In this document: positions 1-8,062 of the stretch, one piece after another
Numbering within the stretch: position 1 is the stretch's first letter
Layout of the letters: the number at the start of each line of letters is the position of its first letter
Origin: Rhodospirillales bacterium
GTDB lineage: Bacteria > Pseudomonadota > Alphaproteobacteria > Rhodospirillales > Thalassospiraceae
NCBI GenBank assembly: GCA_019634165.1
Contig: JAHQVT010000012.1
Span: 1 to 64,000, forward strand
Length of the DNA: 64,000 bases
Direction of reading: 5' to 3'
Notes under the pieces: model-generated
Database searches by the model: none
Told to the model about the DNA's origin: nothing
The model's input: only the letters and a program-made list of their open reading frames with translations
Position numbers and translations under genes: made by a program

Positions 1-46
1 ACGCCGCTTCTTAATTGACGCGGCGTTGTCTGTTTAAACAACAGAC
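1..46. terminator. Two hairpins before the tRNA
   Basis: Two inverted repeats: ACGCCGC at 1-7 with GCGGCGT at 20-26, and GTCTGTT at 28-34 with AACAGAC at 40-46. The first may be the terminator of a gene left of the window; there is only a short T-rich tail, so this is uncertain. Confidence 0.35.
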
Positions 47-64
47 ATACAAAATACACCCTGA

Positions 65-122
<58 letters not shown>

Positions 123-141
<19 letters not shown>

Positions 142-313
142 AAATGTTAAAGGCTCGCCAATAGGCGGGCCTTTTGCATTTTTGACTGTCGGGTGAATGT
201 GGATGGGAAGATCGCAAACAGGCCATGCCTGTTTGCAAGGTTCTTTGCAGAGGCCATAGGCCGGAGCTGGCGGAGCCCAAACGGCGGAGACTAATCCTAC
301 CCCCGCAAACAAA
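123..313. repeat. Duplicated tRNA 3' end (123-143 and 293-313)
   Basis: AATCCTACCCCCGCAA at 123-138 (end of the tRNA T-arm and acceptor stem) recurs exactly at 293-308. The match extends to 21 bases with one mismatch. A tRNA 3'-end copy is the usual trace of an integrase attachment site, but only about 150 bp lie between the copies and no integrase is seen. A perfect 10-bp hairpin (214-223 with 227-236) lies between them. Confidence 0.6.
149..175 (+). terminator. Terminator after tRNA-fMet
   Basis: Stem AAAGGCTCGCC with GGCGGGCCTTTT and a four-base AATA loop, ending in T4, 8 bases after the tRNA CCA. This is a typical rho-independent end for the tRNA transcript. Confidence 0.75.
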
Positions 314-396
314 CGAACAAAACCACCTTTTTTTGACCAGATCGGTAGGCAGTGGCATTGTCGATTGATGGGGAGTCAAAGTTAGGGGTACAGGTG

Positions 397-1329
397 ATGA
401 AAGTCGGGATTGTCGGGGCTGGAATGGTTGGAAGTTCTGCGGCCTATGCTTTGGCGGTTATGGGCTTGGCAAGCTCGGTTGTACTGGTTGACCGGAACCA
501 TGATTTGGCTGTGGCACAGGCGGAAGACATTGCACATGCGGTGCCGTTTATGTCTTCGACAGTAGTTGAGGCAACCGGCTATGACGGGCTTTCGGGGGCG
601 TCGGTGATTATTCTGGCGGCGGGCGTTAGTCAGAAACCCGGTGAAACCCGACTTGCATTGCTAGAACGTAATACAGCGGTCTTTCGTGATGTGATTGGTC
701 ATGTTTTAAAAGCCGCACCAAATGCGATCCTTTTGATTGCATCAAACCCGGTCGATATCATGACACAAGTCACACAGCGGATTTCTGGATTGCCGGCAAA
801 CCGGGTGATTGGGTCGGGTACCATTTTAGATACTGCACGGTTTAGAAATTTACTTGGCCGCCATCTTGGAATTTCGCCGCAATCTGTGCATGCCTATGTT
901 CTGGGTGAGCATGGTGATAGCGAAGTGTTGGCTTGGTCGAATGCCAAGGTGGGGTCATTGTCCCTTGCCGAAATTGCCGCACAGGTGGGCTCCCCCATTA
1001 CGCAAAGCGTGCGTTTGACCATTGATGATGGGGTGCGCAATGCAGCCTATAAAATCATTCGGGGTAAGGGGGCGACCTATTACGGGATCGGGGCGGGTTT
1101 GGCGCGAATCATAAAAGCCATTGCAGGTGATCAGCATGATGTTTTGACGGTGTCTTGTGTAACGCCAGAAGTGGCTGGTGTGAAAGACGTTGCGTTATCC
1201 ATTCCGCGGGTGATTGGTGCCAATGGAATTGAAGTGGACCTGATGCCTGATCTGAATGCTGAGGAAACCGAAGGTCTTGGTCAAAGTGCGCGGATTCTTA
1301 AAGATAGCATTGAAGCGATTAGTCTTTAG
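397..1329 (+). CDS. ldh: L-lactate dehydrogenase
   Basis: 310-residue NAD-dependent L-lactate dehydrogenase of the LDH/MDH superfamily, interconverting pyruvate and lactate in the cytosol. The N-terminal Rossmann motif GAGMVG is at 7-12 and D32 ends beta-2, as expected for NAD. The substrate loop reads QKPGETR, with Q79 where malate dehydrogenases carry Arg, so lactate is favoured; R85 is the loop arginine. The catalytic histidine is H172 in GEHGDSE. I start at ATG 397, preceded by AGGGG at 384-388, rather than the GTG at 352, because MKVGIVGAG is the normal family start. Its 3' end overlaps the convergent cdhR-like gene by 11 bp, so the two transcripts run into each other. Confidence 0.93.
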   Translation: MKVGIVGAGMVGSSAAYALAVMGLASSVVLVDRNHDLAVAQAEDIAHAVPFMSSTVVEATGYDGLSGASVIILAAGVSQKPGETRLALLERNTAVFRDVIGHVLKAAPNAILLIASNPVDIMTQVTQRISGLPANRVIGSGTILDTARFRNLLGRHLGISPQSVHAYVLGEHGDSEVLAWSNAKVGSLSLAEIAAQVGSPITQSVRLTIDDGVRNAAYKIIRGKGATYYGIGAGLARIIKAIAGDQHDVLTVSCVTPEVAGVKDVALSIPRVIGANGIEVDLMPDLNAEETEGLGQSARILKDSIEAISL

Positions 1330-2335
1330 AGAGCGTATCGAGCGTCAGTGTCGGCACATAGGTTTCACTGCGGCGTCGTGACCGTATGGCGCGAATTGTC
1401 GTGCCATAACTTTGCGAAAAGGCACGGCTTAGGGTAGCGCTGCTTTTAAAGCCGGTTTGCAGCGCAATGTTTGACAGCGGAAGGTCGGTTGATTGGGCCA
1501 AATCGCGCGCGCGCCCAAGCCGCAGCATCTGATAATACTTCCCCGGTGCCATTTGCAGATTGTTTTGAAACACCCGATCCAAACTGCGTAATGAGCAACC
1601 CGCATCCTTCGCAATTAGGCTGAGCGGAAGGGGCGTTTCAATATGCAACAGCATCTTACCAACAGCGCGACGGAGGAAGTCGGCACCCGCGCCGTGTAGG
1701 CGATCAGCACCACGGGTGCGATGAAGCTGATTTTCTGCGTCATAAACAAACAGATTGCTGACATCAAATGCGACGGCGGGGCCAAATTGCTGGGCAAGAA
1801 GATGGAGCATCAAGTCCATAACGGTTGATGCTCCACCCGATGTGATCAGTTTTCCGTCCTGAACAAAACGATTGCTCTGAACCTGTATATTCGGGAATTG
1901 TTCGGCGAATTGATCAAGTTCCTGCCAGTGAATGGTCGCGGATTTATTGCGAAGCATATCGCAGGCTGCAAGTATCCATGCAGCAGTATCAAGTCCGATG
2001 ATATTGCGCGCATGCTGCGCAGCATGGATAAGCCGCGCGCGGGTTTTAACATTTAAGTGATGTCGCATGCCATACCCCGAAATCACCACCAGATAGTCGA
2101 TGGGGTCCTCAGACGGGGTGGATGCAAGAACGCCATCAGGTGAGATAACCAAACCACTGGAACTGGTAACGGCAAGGCCATCGATCGTGCATATCTGCCA
2201 GTTTATGTTTGGTCCATTCGGCAGTCCCTTTGCCGCACGCAATGGTTCGAGGGCACTTGCCAACACCATGTTGGAAAACCCGTCAAACAGAACAAAAACA
2301 AAGTGCTGAGGTTTGGTTGGATCAATATCTGGCAT
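1319..2335 (-). CDS. cdhR: GlxA-family AraC-type regulator of carnitine catabolism
   Basis: 338-residue transcription factor with an N-terminal DJ-1/PfpI-like (class I amidotransferase-like) domain, roughly residues 8-180, and a C-terminal AraC/XylS double helix-turn-helix, roughly 215-320 (SLRSLDRVFQ, then FKSSATLSRAFSQSYG). This architecture is that of GlxA/CdhR/GbdR regulators, which sense quaternary amines such as carnitine or betaine in Pseudomonas. It is divergent from the carnitine genes, so it most likely activates them in response to carnitine; that specificity is inferred from context. The ATG at 2335 is chosen; a TTG start at 2371 would add 12 residues that run across the shared promoter. 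Confidence 0.8.
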   Translation of the reverse strand: MPDIDPTKPQHFVFVLFDGFSNMVLASALEPLRAAKGLPNGPNINWQICTIDGLAVTSSSGLVISPDGVLASTPSEDPIDYLVVISGYGMRHHLNVKTRARLIHAAQHARNIIGLDTAAWILAACDMLRNKSATIHWQELDQFAEQFPNIQVQSNRFVQDGKLITSGGASTVMDLMLHLLAQQFGPAVAFDVSNLFVYDAENQLHRTRGADRLHGAGADFLRRAVGKMLLHIETPLPLSLIAKDAGCSLRSLDRVFQNNLQMAPGKYYQMLRLGRARDLAQSTDLPLSNIALQTGFKSSATLSRAFSQSYGTTIRAIRSRRRSETYVPTLTLDTLSKD

Positions 2336-2338
2336 AAA

Positions 2339-2368
2339 ATGCAAAATAAGTGACGGAAGATGCAAAAT
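2339..2368. promoter_or_regulatory. Candidate regulator half-sites between cdhR and cdhC
   Basis: ATGCAAAAT occurs twice on the plus strand, at 2339-2347 and 2360-2368, exactly 21 bp apart (two helical turns). Such same-face direct repeats are typical for AraC-family proteins. They lie in the 98-bp divergent promoter region of cdhR and the carnitine operon. Binding is inference. Confidence 0.4.
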
Positions 2369-2433
2369 CAAATTCTGCTTTCGCCCGTATGCTATTTGCA
2401 GATTTTTTGATTTTACAACCCAAAGAGATCGCC

Positions 2434-3345
2434 ATGCCCCTTACCATGAACCGCGACGTTTTCATCACTGCTGCCGTTACCGGATCGGGTGCGACACAGG
2501 ACAAATCACCGCATGTGCCCCGTTCGCCCGAGGAAATTGCAAACAGTGCGATCGATGCGGCCAAGGCCGGGGCGGCGATTGTTCATTGTCATGTGCGGGA
2601 TCCGAAAACAGGCGCACCGTCGCGGGACCTTGGGCTTTATCGCGAACTGACCGAACGTGTGCGCGCCTCCGATGTTGATGTTGTCTTGAACCTGACAGCG
2701 GGTATGGGCGGGGACATCGTTTTTGGTTCGACCGAGGCCCCTTTGCCGGTCAATGAAGATGCCACCGATATGATCGGTGCGTCTGAGCGCATGGCCCATA
2801 TCGCAGATTGCCTGCCGGAAATCTGCACGCTTGATTGCGGGACGATGAACTTTGCCGAAGCAGATTACGTCATGACCAACACACCGGGCATGTTGCGTGC
2901 CATGGGCCAGATGATGACGGATCTTGGTGTTAAGCCTGAGATCGAGGCGTTTGATACTGGTCATTTGTGGTTTGCCAAGCAACTGGTCAGTGAAGGCATT
3001 TTGAAAAGCCCGGCACTGGTGCAGTTATGCATGGGGATTCCATGGGGCGCACCAAATGATCTGAACACGTTTATGGCGATGGTTAATAACGTGCCGTCTG
3101 ACTGGAATTGGTCTGCCTTTTCGATTGGGCGTGATCAGATGCCTTATGTTGGTGCCTCGGTCCTTGCAGGCGGGAATGTCCGGGTTGGACTGGAGGATAA
3201 TATTTATCTGTCCAAAGGGGTTCTTGCCACCAATGCCCAATTGGTCGAACGCGCTGTTGGCATCATCGAAGGTATGGGTGCGACAGTAATTGGACCGGAC
3301 GCAGTGCGTAAAAAGCTTGGTCTGATTAAGCGGGAGCCGCGCTGA
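2434..3345 (+). CDS. cdhC: BKACE-family 3-dehydrocarnitine cleavage enzyme
   Basis: 303-residue member of the beta-keto acid cleavage enzyme family (BKACE, DUF849; Kce relatives). The family condenses a beta-keto acid with acetyl-CoA to give acetoacetate and a new CoA thioester. In the carnitine setting the substrate is 3-dehydrocarnitine and the products are betainyl-CoA and acetoacetate. The metal-binding HCH motif is H51-C-H53 in VHCHVRDP, and the late conserved VGLEDNIY segment is present. The start is ATG 2434 with AAGAGA upstream; an in-frame upstream ATG would extend into the promoter. The stop overlaps the next start by one base (TGATG), indicating tight coupling to the dehydrogenase. 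Confidence 0.85.
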   Translation: MPLTMNRDVFITAAVTGSGATQDKSPHVPRSPEEIANSAIDAAKAGAAIVHCHVRDPKTGAPSRDLGLYRELTERVRASDVDVVLNLTAGMGGDIVFGSTEAPLPVNEDATDMIGASERMAHIADCLPEICTLDCGTMNFAEADYVMTNTPGMLRAMGQMMTDLGVKPEIEAFDTGHLWFAKQLVSEGILKSPALVQLCMGIPWGAPNDLNTFMAMVNNVPSDWNWSAFSIGRDQMPYVGASVLAGGNVRVGLEDNIYLSKGVLATNAQLVERAVGIIEGMGATVIGPDAVRKKLGLIKREPR

Positions 3346-4796
3346 TGACTGCTGTATCGAACAAAAAGGTCGCGATTATAGGTGGTGGTGTCATCGGTGG
3401 TGGTTGGGCTGCACGATTTCTTCTAAACGGTTGGGATGTAGAGGTCTTTGATCCTGATCCGCAAGCCGAACGCAAAATTGGCGAAGTGATCGAAAATGCT
3501 CGTCGTAGTCTTCCTGCGCTTTATGATCGTGCTTTGCCGGTCGAAGGAAAGCTGACTTTCCACAGCGAAATGGCGGCTGCGGTATCAGGTGTTGCATGGG
3601 TTCAGGAAAGTGTCCCAGAACAGCTTGCCTTGAAACATAAAATCCTTGCGGAAATTCAGGCCCACGCGCCGAAGGGGTGCCTGATCGGGTCATCGACATC
3701 CGGGTTTAAGCCAAGCGAGCTTCAACAAGGATCATCTAATCCGGGGCAGATCGTTGTCGCACATCCGTTTAACCCGGTTTATTTGCTGCCCTTGATCGAA
3801 GTCGTCCCGTCTGCGGAATCGGATAAAACGGTACTTGAAACTGGGTGTGATTTGTTGCGTTCGATCGGGCTAAAGCCGCTTGTCGTGCGTAAGGAAATTG
3901 ATGCCCATATTGCAGATCGCTTGCTTGAAGCGGTTTGGCGAGAAGGGCTTTGGTTGGTGCATGATGGTATTGCCACAACTGAGGAAATTGATGATGCCAT
4001 CCGGTTTGGATTTGGCCTGCGTTGGGCGCAGATGGGATTGTTTGAGACGTATCGCATTGCTGGCGGCGAAGCCGGAATGGAACATTTCATTGGGCAGTTT
4101 GGTCCGGCATTGAAATGGCCCTGGACCAAATTGATGGATGTGCCGGAACTCACCCCGGAGCTGACCGCGCGTATTGCGCAGCAATCTGATGATCAATCAG
4201 GCCATATGTCGATACGTGAATTGGAACGCCTGCGCGATGACAATCTTGTTGGGATGATGCGGGCTTTGAAAAAGTCGGGCAGTGGGGCGGGTGGTACGAT
4301 TAATGACCATGAAGAATCGTTGCCAGATGTCGATGCGATTGATGCGTTGCCTGTTACGGTGAACCGCCAGATCCCGCAAAGCTGGACGGATTATAACGGG
4401 CATATGAACGAAGCCCATTATGTCGAAATCAGCGCACAGGCCAGCGATTGTTTCATGGAAATGATTGGCGCGGATGCGGATTACATTGCCGCGGGTGGCA
4501 GTTACTTCACGGTGGAAAACCATGTTTGTTATCTGCAGGAAATCAACGCAGGTGACCGGATCATGGTAACGACCCAATTGATCAAAGGGGTGGGCAAGAA
4601 GCTACATCTTTTCCATCGTTTGATGACGGATCAGGGCAAGGTCGCAGCGACGGTTGAAACCTTGTTATTGCATGTTGATTTAAAAACCCGGCGCACATCC
4701 GAACCAGGTGGCGTGGTTGCAACCAATTTGGCTGCAATAAGCCTTAGACACAGTGGTTTGGCTAAACCCGAACAGCTTGGGCGTGCCATCGGCTAA
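3345..4796 (+). CDS. cdhA: L-carnitine dehydrogenase fused to betainyl-CoA thioesterase
   Basis: 483 residues in two enzymes. Residues 1 to about 320 are a 3-hydroxyacyl-CoA dehydrogenase-like L-carnitine dehydrogenase (NAD motif GGGVIGGGW near 13-21; HPFNPVYLLPLIEV substrate region), oxidising carnitine to 3-dehydrocarnitine. Residues from about 335 are a hot-dog thioesterase with the catalytic-Asp motif DYNGHMN near 348. The thioesterase would release glycine betaine from the betainyl-CoA made by the preceding BKACE enzyme. Pseudomonas encodes these as separate genes; rhizobial-type carnitine dehydrogenases carry a similar extra C-terminal domain. The fusion plus the BKACE gene covers the path from carnitine to betaine. 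Translation is coupled to the upstream gene. Confidence 0.87.
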   Translation: MTAVSNKKVAIIGGGVIGGGWAARFLLNGWDVEVFDPDPQAERKIGEVIENARRSLPALYDRALPVEGKLTFHSEMAAAVSGVAWVQESVPEQLALKHKILAEIQAHAPKGCLIGSSTSGFKPSELQQGSSNPGQIVVAHPFNPVYLLPLIEVVPSAESDKTVLETGCDLLRSIGLKPLVVRKEIDAHIADRLLEAVWREGLWLVHDGIATTEEIDDAIRFGFGLRWAQMGLFETYRIAGGEAGMEHFIGQFGPALKWPWTKLMDVPELTPELTARIAQQSDDQSGHMSIRELERLRDDNLVGMMRALKKSGSGAGGTINDHEESLPDVDAIDALPVTVNRQIPQSWTDYNGHMNEAHYVEISAQASDCFMEMIGADADYIAAGGSYFTVENHVCYLQEINAGDRIMVTTQLIKGVGKKLHLFHRLMTDQGKVAATVETLLLHVDLKTRRTSEPGGVVATNLAAISLRHSGLAKPEQLGRAIG

Positions 4797-4847
4797 GCCG
4801 TGGGGGCGAGTTGGCTTGGCGATATCATCAATAATAATGCCATGATT

Positions 4848-4873
4848 GCCCCTGCAGTCTTTAACTGCGGGGG
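4848..4873. other. Hairpin in the cdhA-esterase gap
   Basis: CCCCTGCAGT pairs with ACTGCGGGGG across a five-base loop (one G-T pair). It sits in the 125-bp gap after the dehydrogenase but has no T tract, so it may stabilise or attenuate the message rather than end it. Confidence 0.4.
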
Positions 4874-4921
4874 TATCCGCGCTACCTTGGAATAATACTC
4901 CTTTCCATAAAGGATCCGTTG

Positions 4922-5866
4922 ATGGCCAATTCCAATCAGGTTTCGTCAGACCTTGTTTATGATCCAATGCCTGATGAAGAAGGCATTCGGTTATTCATCG
5001 CCAGATGCGAAAGCTTTTATCCTCCTGATGCGGTTGCCGCCGGGATAGATCAACAGCGTAAATGGTATGATGCGCTGTGTTCTGAATTTTCTTTTCCCCA
5101 TCCTGATGGGATGCAGGTCGAAGATGACGTTATTGCCGATGTGCCGGTTCGTCACTATCGCCCAGCAGATGTGCAAACCGCCCACAAGATTATCTATATG
5201 CATGGGGGCGGATTTGTCGTCGGGTCACGTGATAGCCATGATGCGATCTGTGCCGAAATTGCCGAGGCCGCCCATGCAGAATTGATTGCCATTGATTATC
5301 GTCTGGCCCCAGAGCATGTCTGGCCCGCCCAACATGAAGATTGCCATAGGGTCGCGCAAAGTTTGTTGTCATCAGGCAAGAAGCTTGTGCTGGTGGGCGA
5401 TAGTGCTGGTGGCATGTTGGCATCCGGTCTTGCCGTGCGTGCGCGTGAAGATGGTTTTGGGGATCGGATATTGGGGCAAGCGCTTATTTATCCGGCCCTT
5501 GGCGGTGATTTGAACTGGCCAAGCTATGGTCAAATGGCCAATGCGCCGGGGCTTAGCACCGATGACGTGATTTATTATCGCGATGTGCTTAAGGCACCGA
5601 TGGATGATCCTTTTGCCCATGTGTTGTCTGTTGATGATTTGCGTGGGCTTCCGCCAACCTATATTACGGCGGCGTATTTTGATCCGTTGCGTGATGATGG
5701 GCGGGAATTTACAGCCCAACTTGCACGGGCGGGTATCTGGGTCCAGTACCGCGAAGAACCACAAATGATCCATGGGTGGCTGCGTGCGCGCCATATGAGT
5801 GACGGTGCCAAAGAGGGCTTTAGGCATCTTTGTGATGCGATCACGGCGATGGCAGCACAGGATTAA
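4922..5866 (+). CDS. Alpha/beta hydrolase, HSL-type esterase
   Basis: 314-residue carboxylesterase of the hormone-sensitive lipase type. The oxyanion motif HGGG is at 94-97 and the nucleophile elbow GDSAGG places the catalytic serine at S161; DPLRDDG and the late IHGW segment carry the usual Asp and His. It follows the carnitine dehydrogenase in the same direction, so an O-acylcarnitine esterase that frees carnitine for CdhA is an attractive inference; nothing in the sequence fixes the substrate. The ATG at 4922 has AAGGA at 4910-4914; the TTG three bases earlier is less likely. No signal peptide, so cytosolic. Confidence 0.78.
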   Translation: MANSNQVSSDLVYDPMPDEEGIRLFIARCESFYPPDAVAAGIDQQRKWYDALCSEFSFPHPDGMQVEDDVIADVPVRHYRPADVQTAHKIIYMHGGGFVVGSRDSHDAICAEIAEAAHAELIAIDYRLAPEHVWPAQHEDCHRVAQSLLSSGKKLVLVGDSAGGMLASGLAVRAREDGFGDRILGQALIYPALGGDLNWPSYGQMANAPGLSTDDVIYYRDVLKAPMDDPFAHVLSVDDLRGLPPTYITAAYFDPLRDDGREFTAQLARAGIWVQYREEPQMIHGWLRARHMSDGAKEGFRHLCDAITAMAAQD

Positions 5867-5897
5867 CGTCCTGACCGACCCAAAATGCGGATAAGAA

Positions 5898-5929
5898 AAC
5901 ACAAGGGCCGGATAACCGGCCCTTGTGTT
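5898..5929. terminator. Bidirectional terminator between esterase and CocE-type gene
   Basis: Perfect 14-bp stem (AACACAAGGGCCGG with its complement) and a four-base ATAA loop lying between two converging genes. It can end transcription in both directions. Confidence 0.85.
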
Positions 5930-5951
5930 GTTCTGAGGATGATTTTGCGGA

Positions 5952-7958
5952 TTACATGAAATTGCGGGGAATGGCTTTTTCCCATTTCTTTTCAAAAATC
6001 TGCTCGCTGCCTTCATAGGCGATCACCCATGCAGACACATACCAATTGTCGCGATCACAGCTTAGTTCAGCATGGCAATCGGTTCGGACAGACCAGTCAT
6101 CACGTTTCAGATCACATGTCCACGCCGCTTCGCCGCGCATGGTATTAGGATCAAGCGGATTGATTTCCCATGTTTCGCTGCGGACTTCGCGGGTTGCAAG
6201 GCGTGAGTCCGGATGTTCAAACAGGCCGGTATCTTCATAGATACGGTAGCGCGTTTTGTTCTGGATTAAGTTGCGCTGAACACTGCGTTCGGTCCGACTG
6301 GGTTTGTGTTCGATATAACTTGGTAGTGGATCAGGGTTATCAGGTTCCTTGACCGAGATTTTTTCATGTTCGCCAAGTAACGGCAGATCAAAACGGATTG
6401 AGGATGGCGCAATGGTAAGCCCGGCATCGAAGGGTGGCGGCAGGATCATTGGCCAATAGGATGTTGAGAGGGACAAACGAATACGGTGTCCGGGCTTAAA
6501 GCGGTATCCACAGGCATCGAGGGTTAGCGTGATGGGGACTTTCTGACCATGGGGCATCGGTTTGGGATTGTCGTAATTCGCATCCAAATCGCGATGGGCA
6601 AGGTTTAAGACCCCAAATGACACACGGGTCGCCGTACCATCGGGATGGACATCAACCAGACGTGCGCACAGGTTTGACCAATCGGCGTCACATTCCAGAT
6701 CAATGTTTAGAACCGGGCGCCCTAAAAGATCGATCTCGGCTTCAAGTGGGGTGGTTTCAAAGACCAGTGATCCGGCATCGTCGCTGCGCTGATCAATTGC
6801 CATTTCGGCATCAGGTTTCAGGGTGAAATATTCCCCCGATGCCGTTCCGGTATCGAGCGGTGATTTCAGATACACATTCGCTGCAGGGTTTGTTTCATCC
6901 CCGCCATCAAAGGATAGCTTGCCGTCCGAAACATAAAGTGTGCTTGTTTCCGGTGCAGTCCAACTGTCCTTGGCAATCCAGAATCCCGGATCAAAATCAC
7001 GCCGTGGGGCGGGTTTTACCCCATCAAGGATATAGGCACGCATCTGAGGCAGGTTTTCAACACCATTTTCTTCATTGCGAAGCCACTTGTTCCACCATTT
7101 GATGGCTTCGCCCGTGAAGTCTGCGCGCGGCTTGGGCCAGGCGAAGTGCGGGTATTTATGCACCCAGGGGCCAATCAAGGCCTTGGCACGGTCTGGCATG
7201 CCTTCAATCGCCCGCATAGGGGTGTTGCGATAGCCATCCGCCCAACCGGCCAGAACCATGGATGGGATTTTTACTGCGTCAAAATCCTCGCAGATTGAAG
7301 CATGTTTCCAAAATTCATCACGAGTCTGATGGGCTAGCCATTCTTCCATAAAGAACGGCTCTTCCTTAAGGCGGTGTAACCACATTGCCCGCCAGTCATT
7401 GCCGACCAAGGCCGGATCAGGTGTGCGCGACTGATAGGCAAGCATGGTGGCCGCCCATGAGAGTTGCACGGCCAACTGACAGCCATTTTTATAGTGAATG
7501 TCATCATTATAGCGATCCACTGTCGATGCGATGGAGATCACGGCCTTAAGGGCAGGCGGATTAAGGGCGGCAACCTGAAGGCAGTTAAATCCGCCCCATG
7601 AAATACCCATCATCCCGACCGATCCATTGCACCAGGATTGATCGGCAATCCACGCGATCAGTTCACAGGCATTGGCCAGTTCAAGTTCGCTATATTCGCC
7701 GTCAATCACACCATCGGATTCACCTGATCCACGGATATCAACCCGTACCCCGGCAATGCCGGCCTTGGCGAATTCGGGATAGGTTGATTCATCGCGCGCA
7801 CAGGTGCCATCGCCCTTGCGATAGGGCAGGAATTCAAACACGACAGGAACAGGATCGGATTGCGCGCCATCTGGCATCCATATGCGGGCAGCAAGGCGGG
7901 TTCCATCGGCAATCGTGATAAAGGTATTTTCTATAACGTGATAGTCGTGTTCGGACAT
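5952..7958 (-). CDS. CocE/NonD family hydrolase (X-Pro dipeptidyl-peptidase-like)
   Basis: 668-residue serine hydrolase of the CocE/NonD family. The N-terminal alpha/beta hydrolase carries RGSGES (about 76-81) and the nucleophile elbow GISWGG with S120; a C-terminal jelly-roll domain (galactose-binding-like, from about residue 400) completes the PepX/CocE architecture. The family includes cocaine esterase, X-Pro aminopeptidases and glutaryl-acylases. Here it lies at the end of a leftward peptide-type ABC operon, so cleavage of an imported acylated or prolyl compound is plausible. I start at ATG 7958 with AAAGGA upstream and a normal family N-terminus. No signal peptide is visible. Confidence 0.82.
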   Translation of the reverse strand: MSEHDYHVIENTFITIADGTRLAARIWMPDGAQSDPVPVVFEFLPYRKGDGTCARDESTYPEFAKAGIAGVRVDIRGSGESDGVIDGEYSELELANACELIAWIADQSWCNGSVGMMGISWGGFNCLQVAALNPPALKAVISIASTVDRYNDDIHYKNGCQLAVQLSWAATMLAYQSRTPDPALVGNDWRAMWLHRLKEEPFFMEEWLAHQTRDEFWKHASICEDFDAVKIPSMVLAGWADGYRNTPMRAIEGMPDRAKALIGPWVHKYPHFAWPKPRADFTGEAIKWWNKWLRNEENGVENLPQMRAYILDGVKPAPRRDFDPGFWIAKDSWTAPETSTLYVSDGKLSFDGGDETNPAANVYLKSPLDTGTASGEYFTLKPDAEMAIDQRSDDAGSLVFETTPLEAEIDLLGRPVLNIDLECDADWSNLCARLVDVHPDGTATRVSFGVLNLAHRDLDANYDNPKPMPHGQKVPITLTLDACGYRFKPGHRIRLSLSTSYWPMILPPPFDAGLTIAPSSIRFDLPLLGEHEKISVKEPDNPDPLPSYIEHKPSRTERSVQRNLIQNKTRYRIYEDTGLFEHPDSRLATREVRSETWEINPLDPNTMRGEAAWTCDLKRDDWSVRTDCHAELSCDRDNWYVSAWVIAYEGSEQIFEKKWEKAIPRNFM

Positions 7959-8010
7959 GGTGGGGCGTCCTTTGGGGCTGATGTTTATGGTATGGTGGTG
8001 GCTTATCAGA

Positions 8011-8040
8011 AAAGGCGGCCCGTTTGATGGGGCCGCCTTT
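8011..8040 (-). terminator. Terminator after the ABC operon
   Basis: Stem AAAGGCGGCCC with GGGCCGCCTTT and an eight-base loop; on the minus strand it ends in TTTTCTG, 22 bases after the ATPase stop. Partial read-through could feed the CocE-type gene. Confidence 0.75.
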
Positions 8041-8062
8041 CTATGTATGTTTGGGGTGGCTT

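Noticed and set aside
2506..2982. 158-codon frame opposite the BKACE gene
   Set aside because: Complement of a well-supported gene; no family, no ribosome site.
5372..6016. 214-codon minus-strand frame through the esterase end and terminator
   Set aside because: Crosses the bidirectional terminator and lies opposite the esterase; Cys/His/Arg-rich noise.
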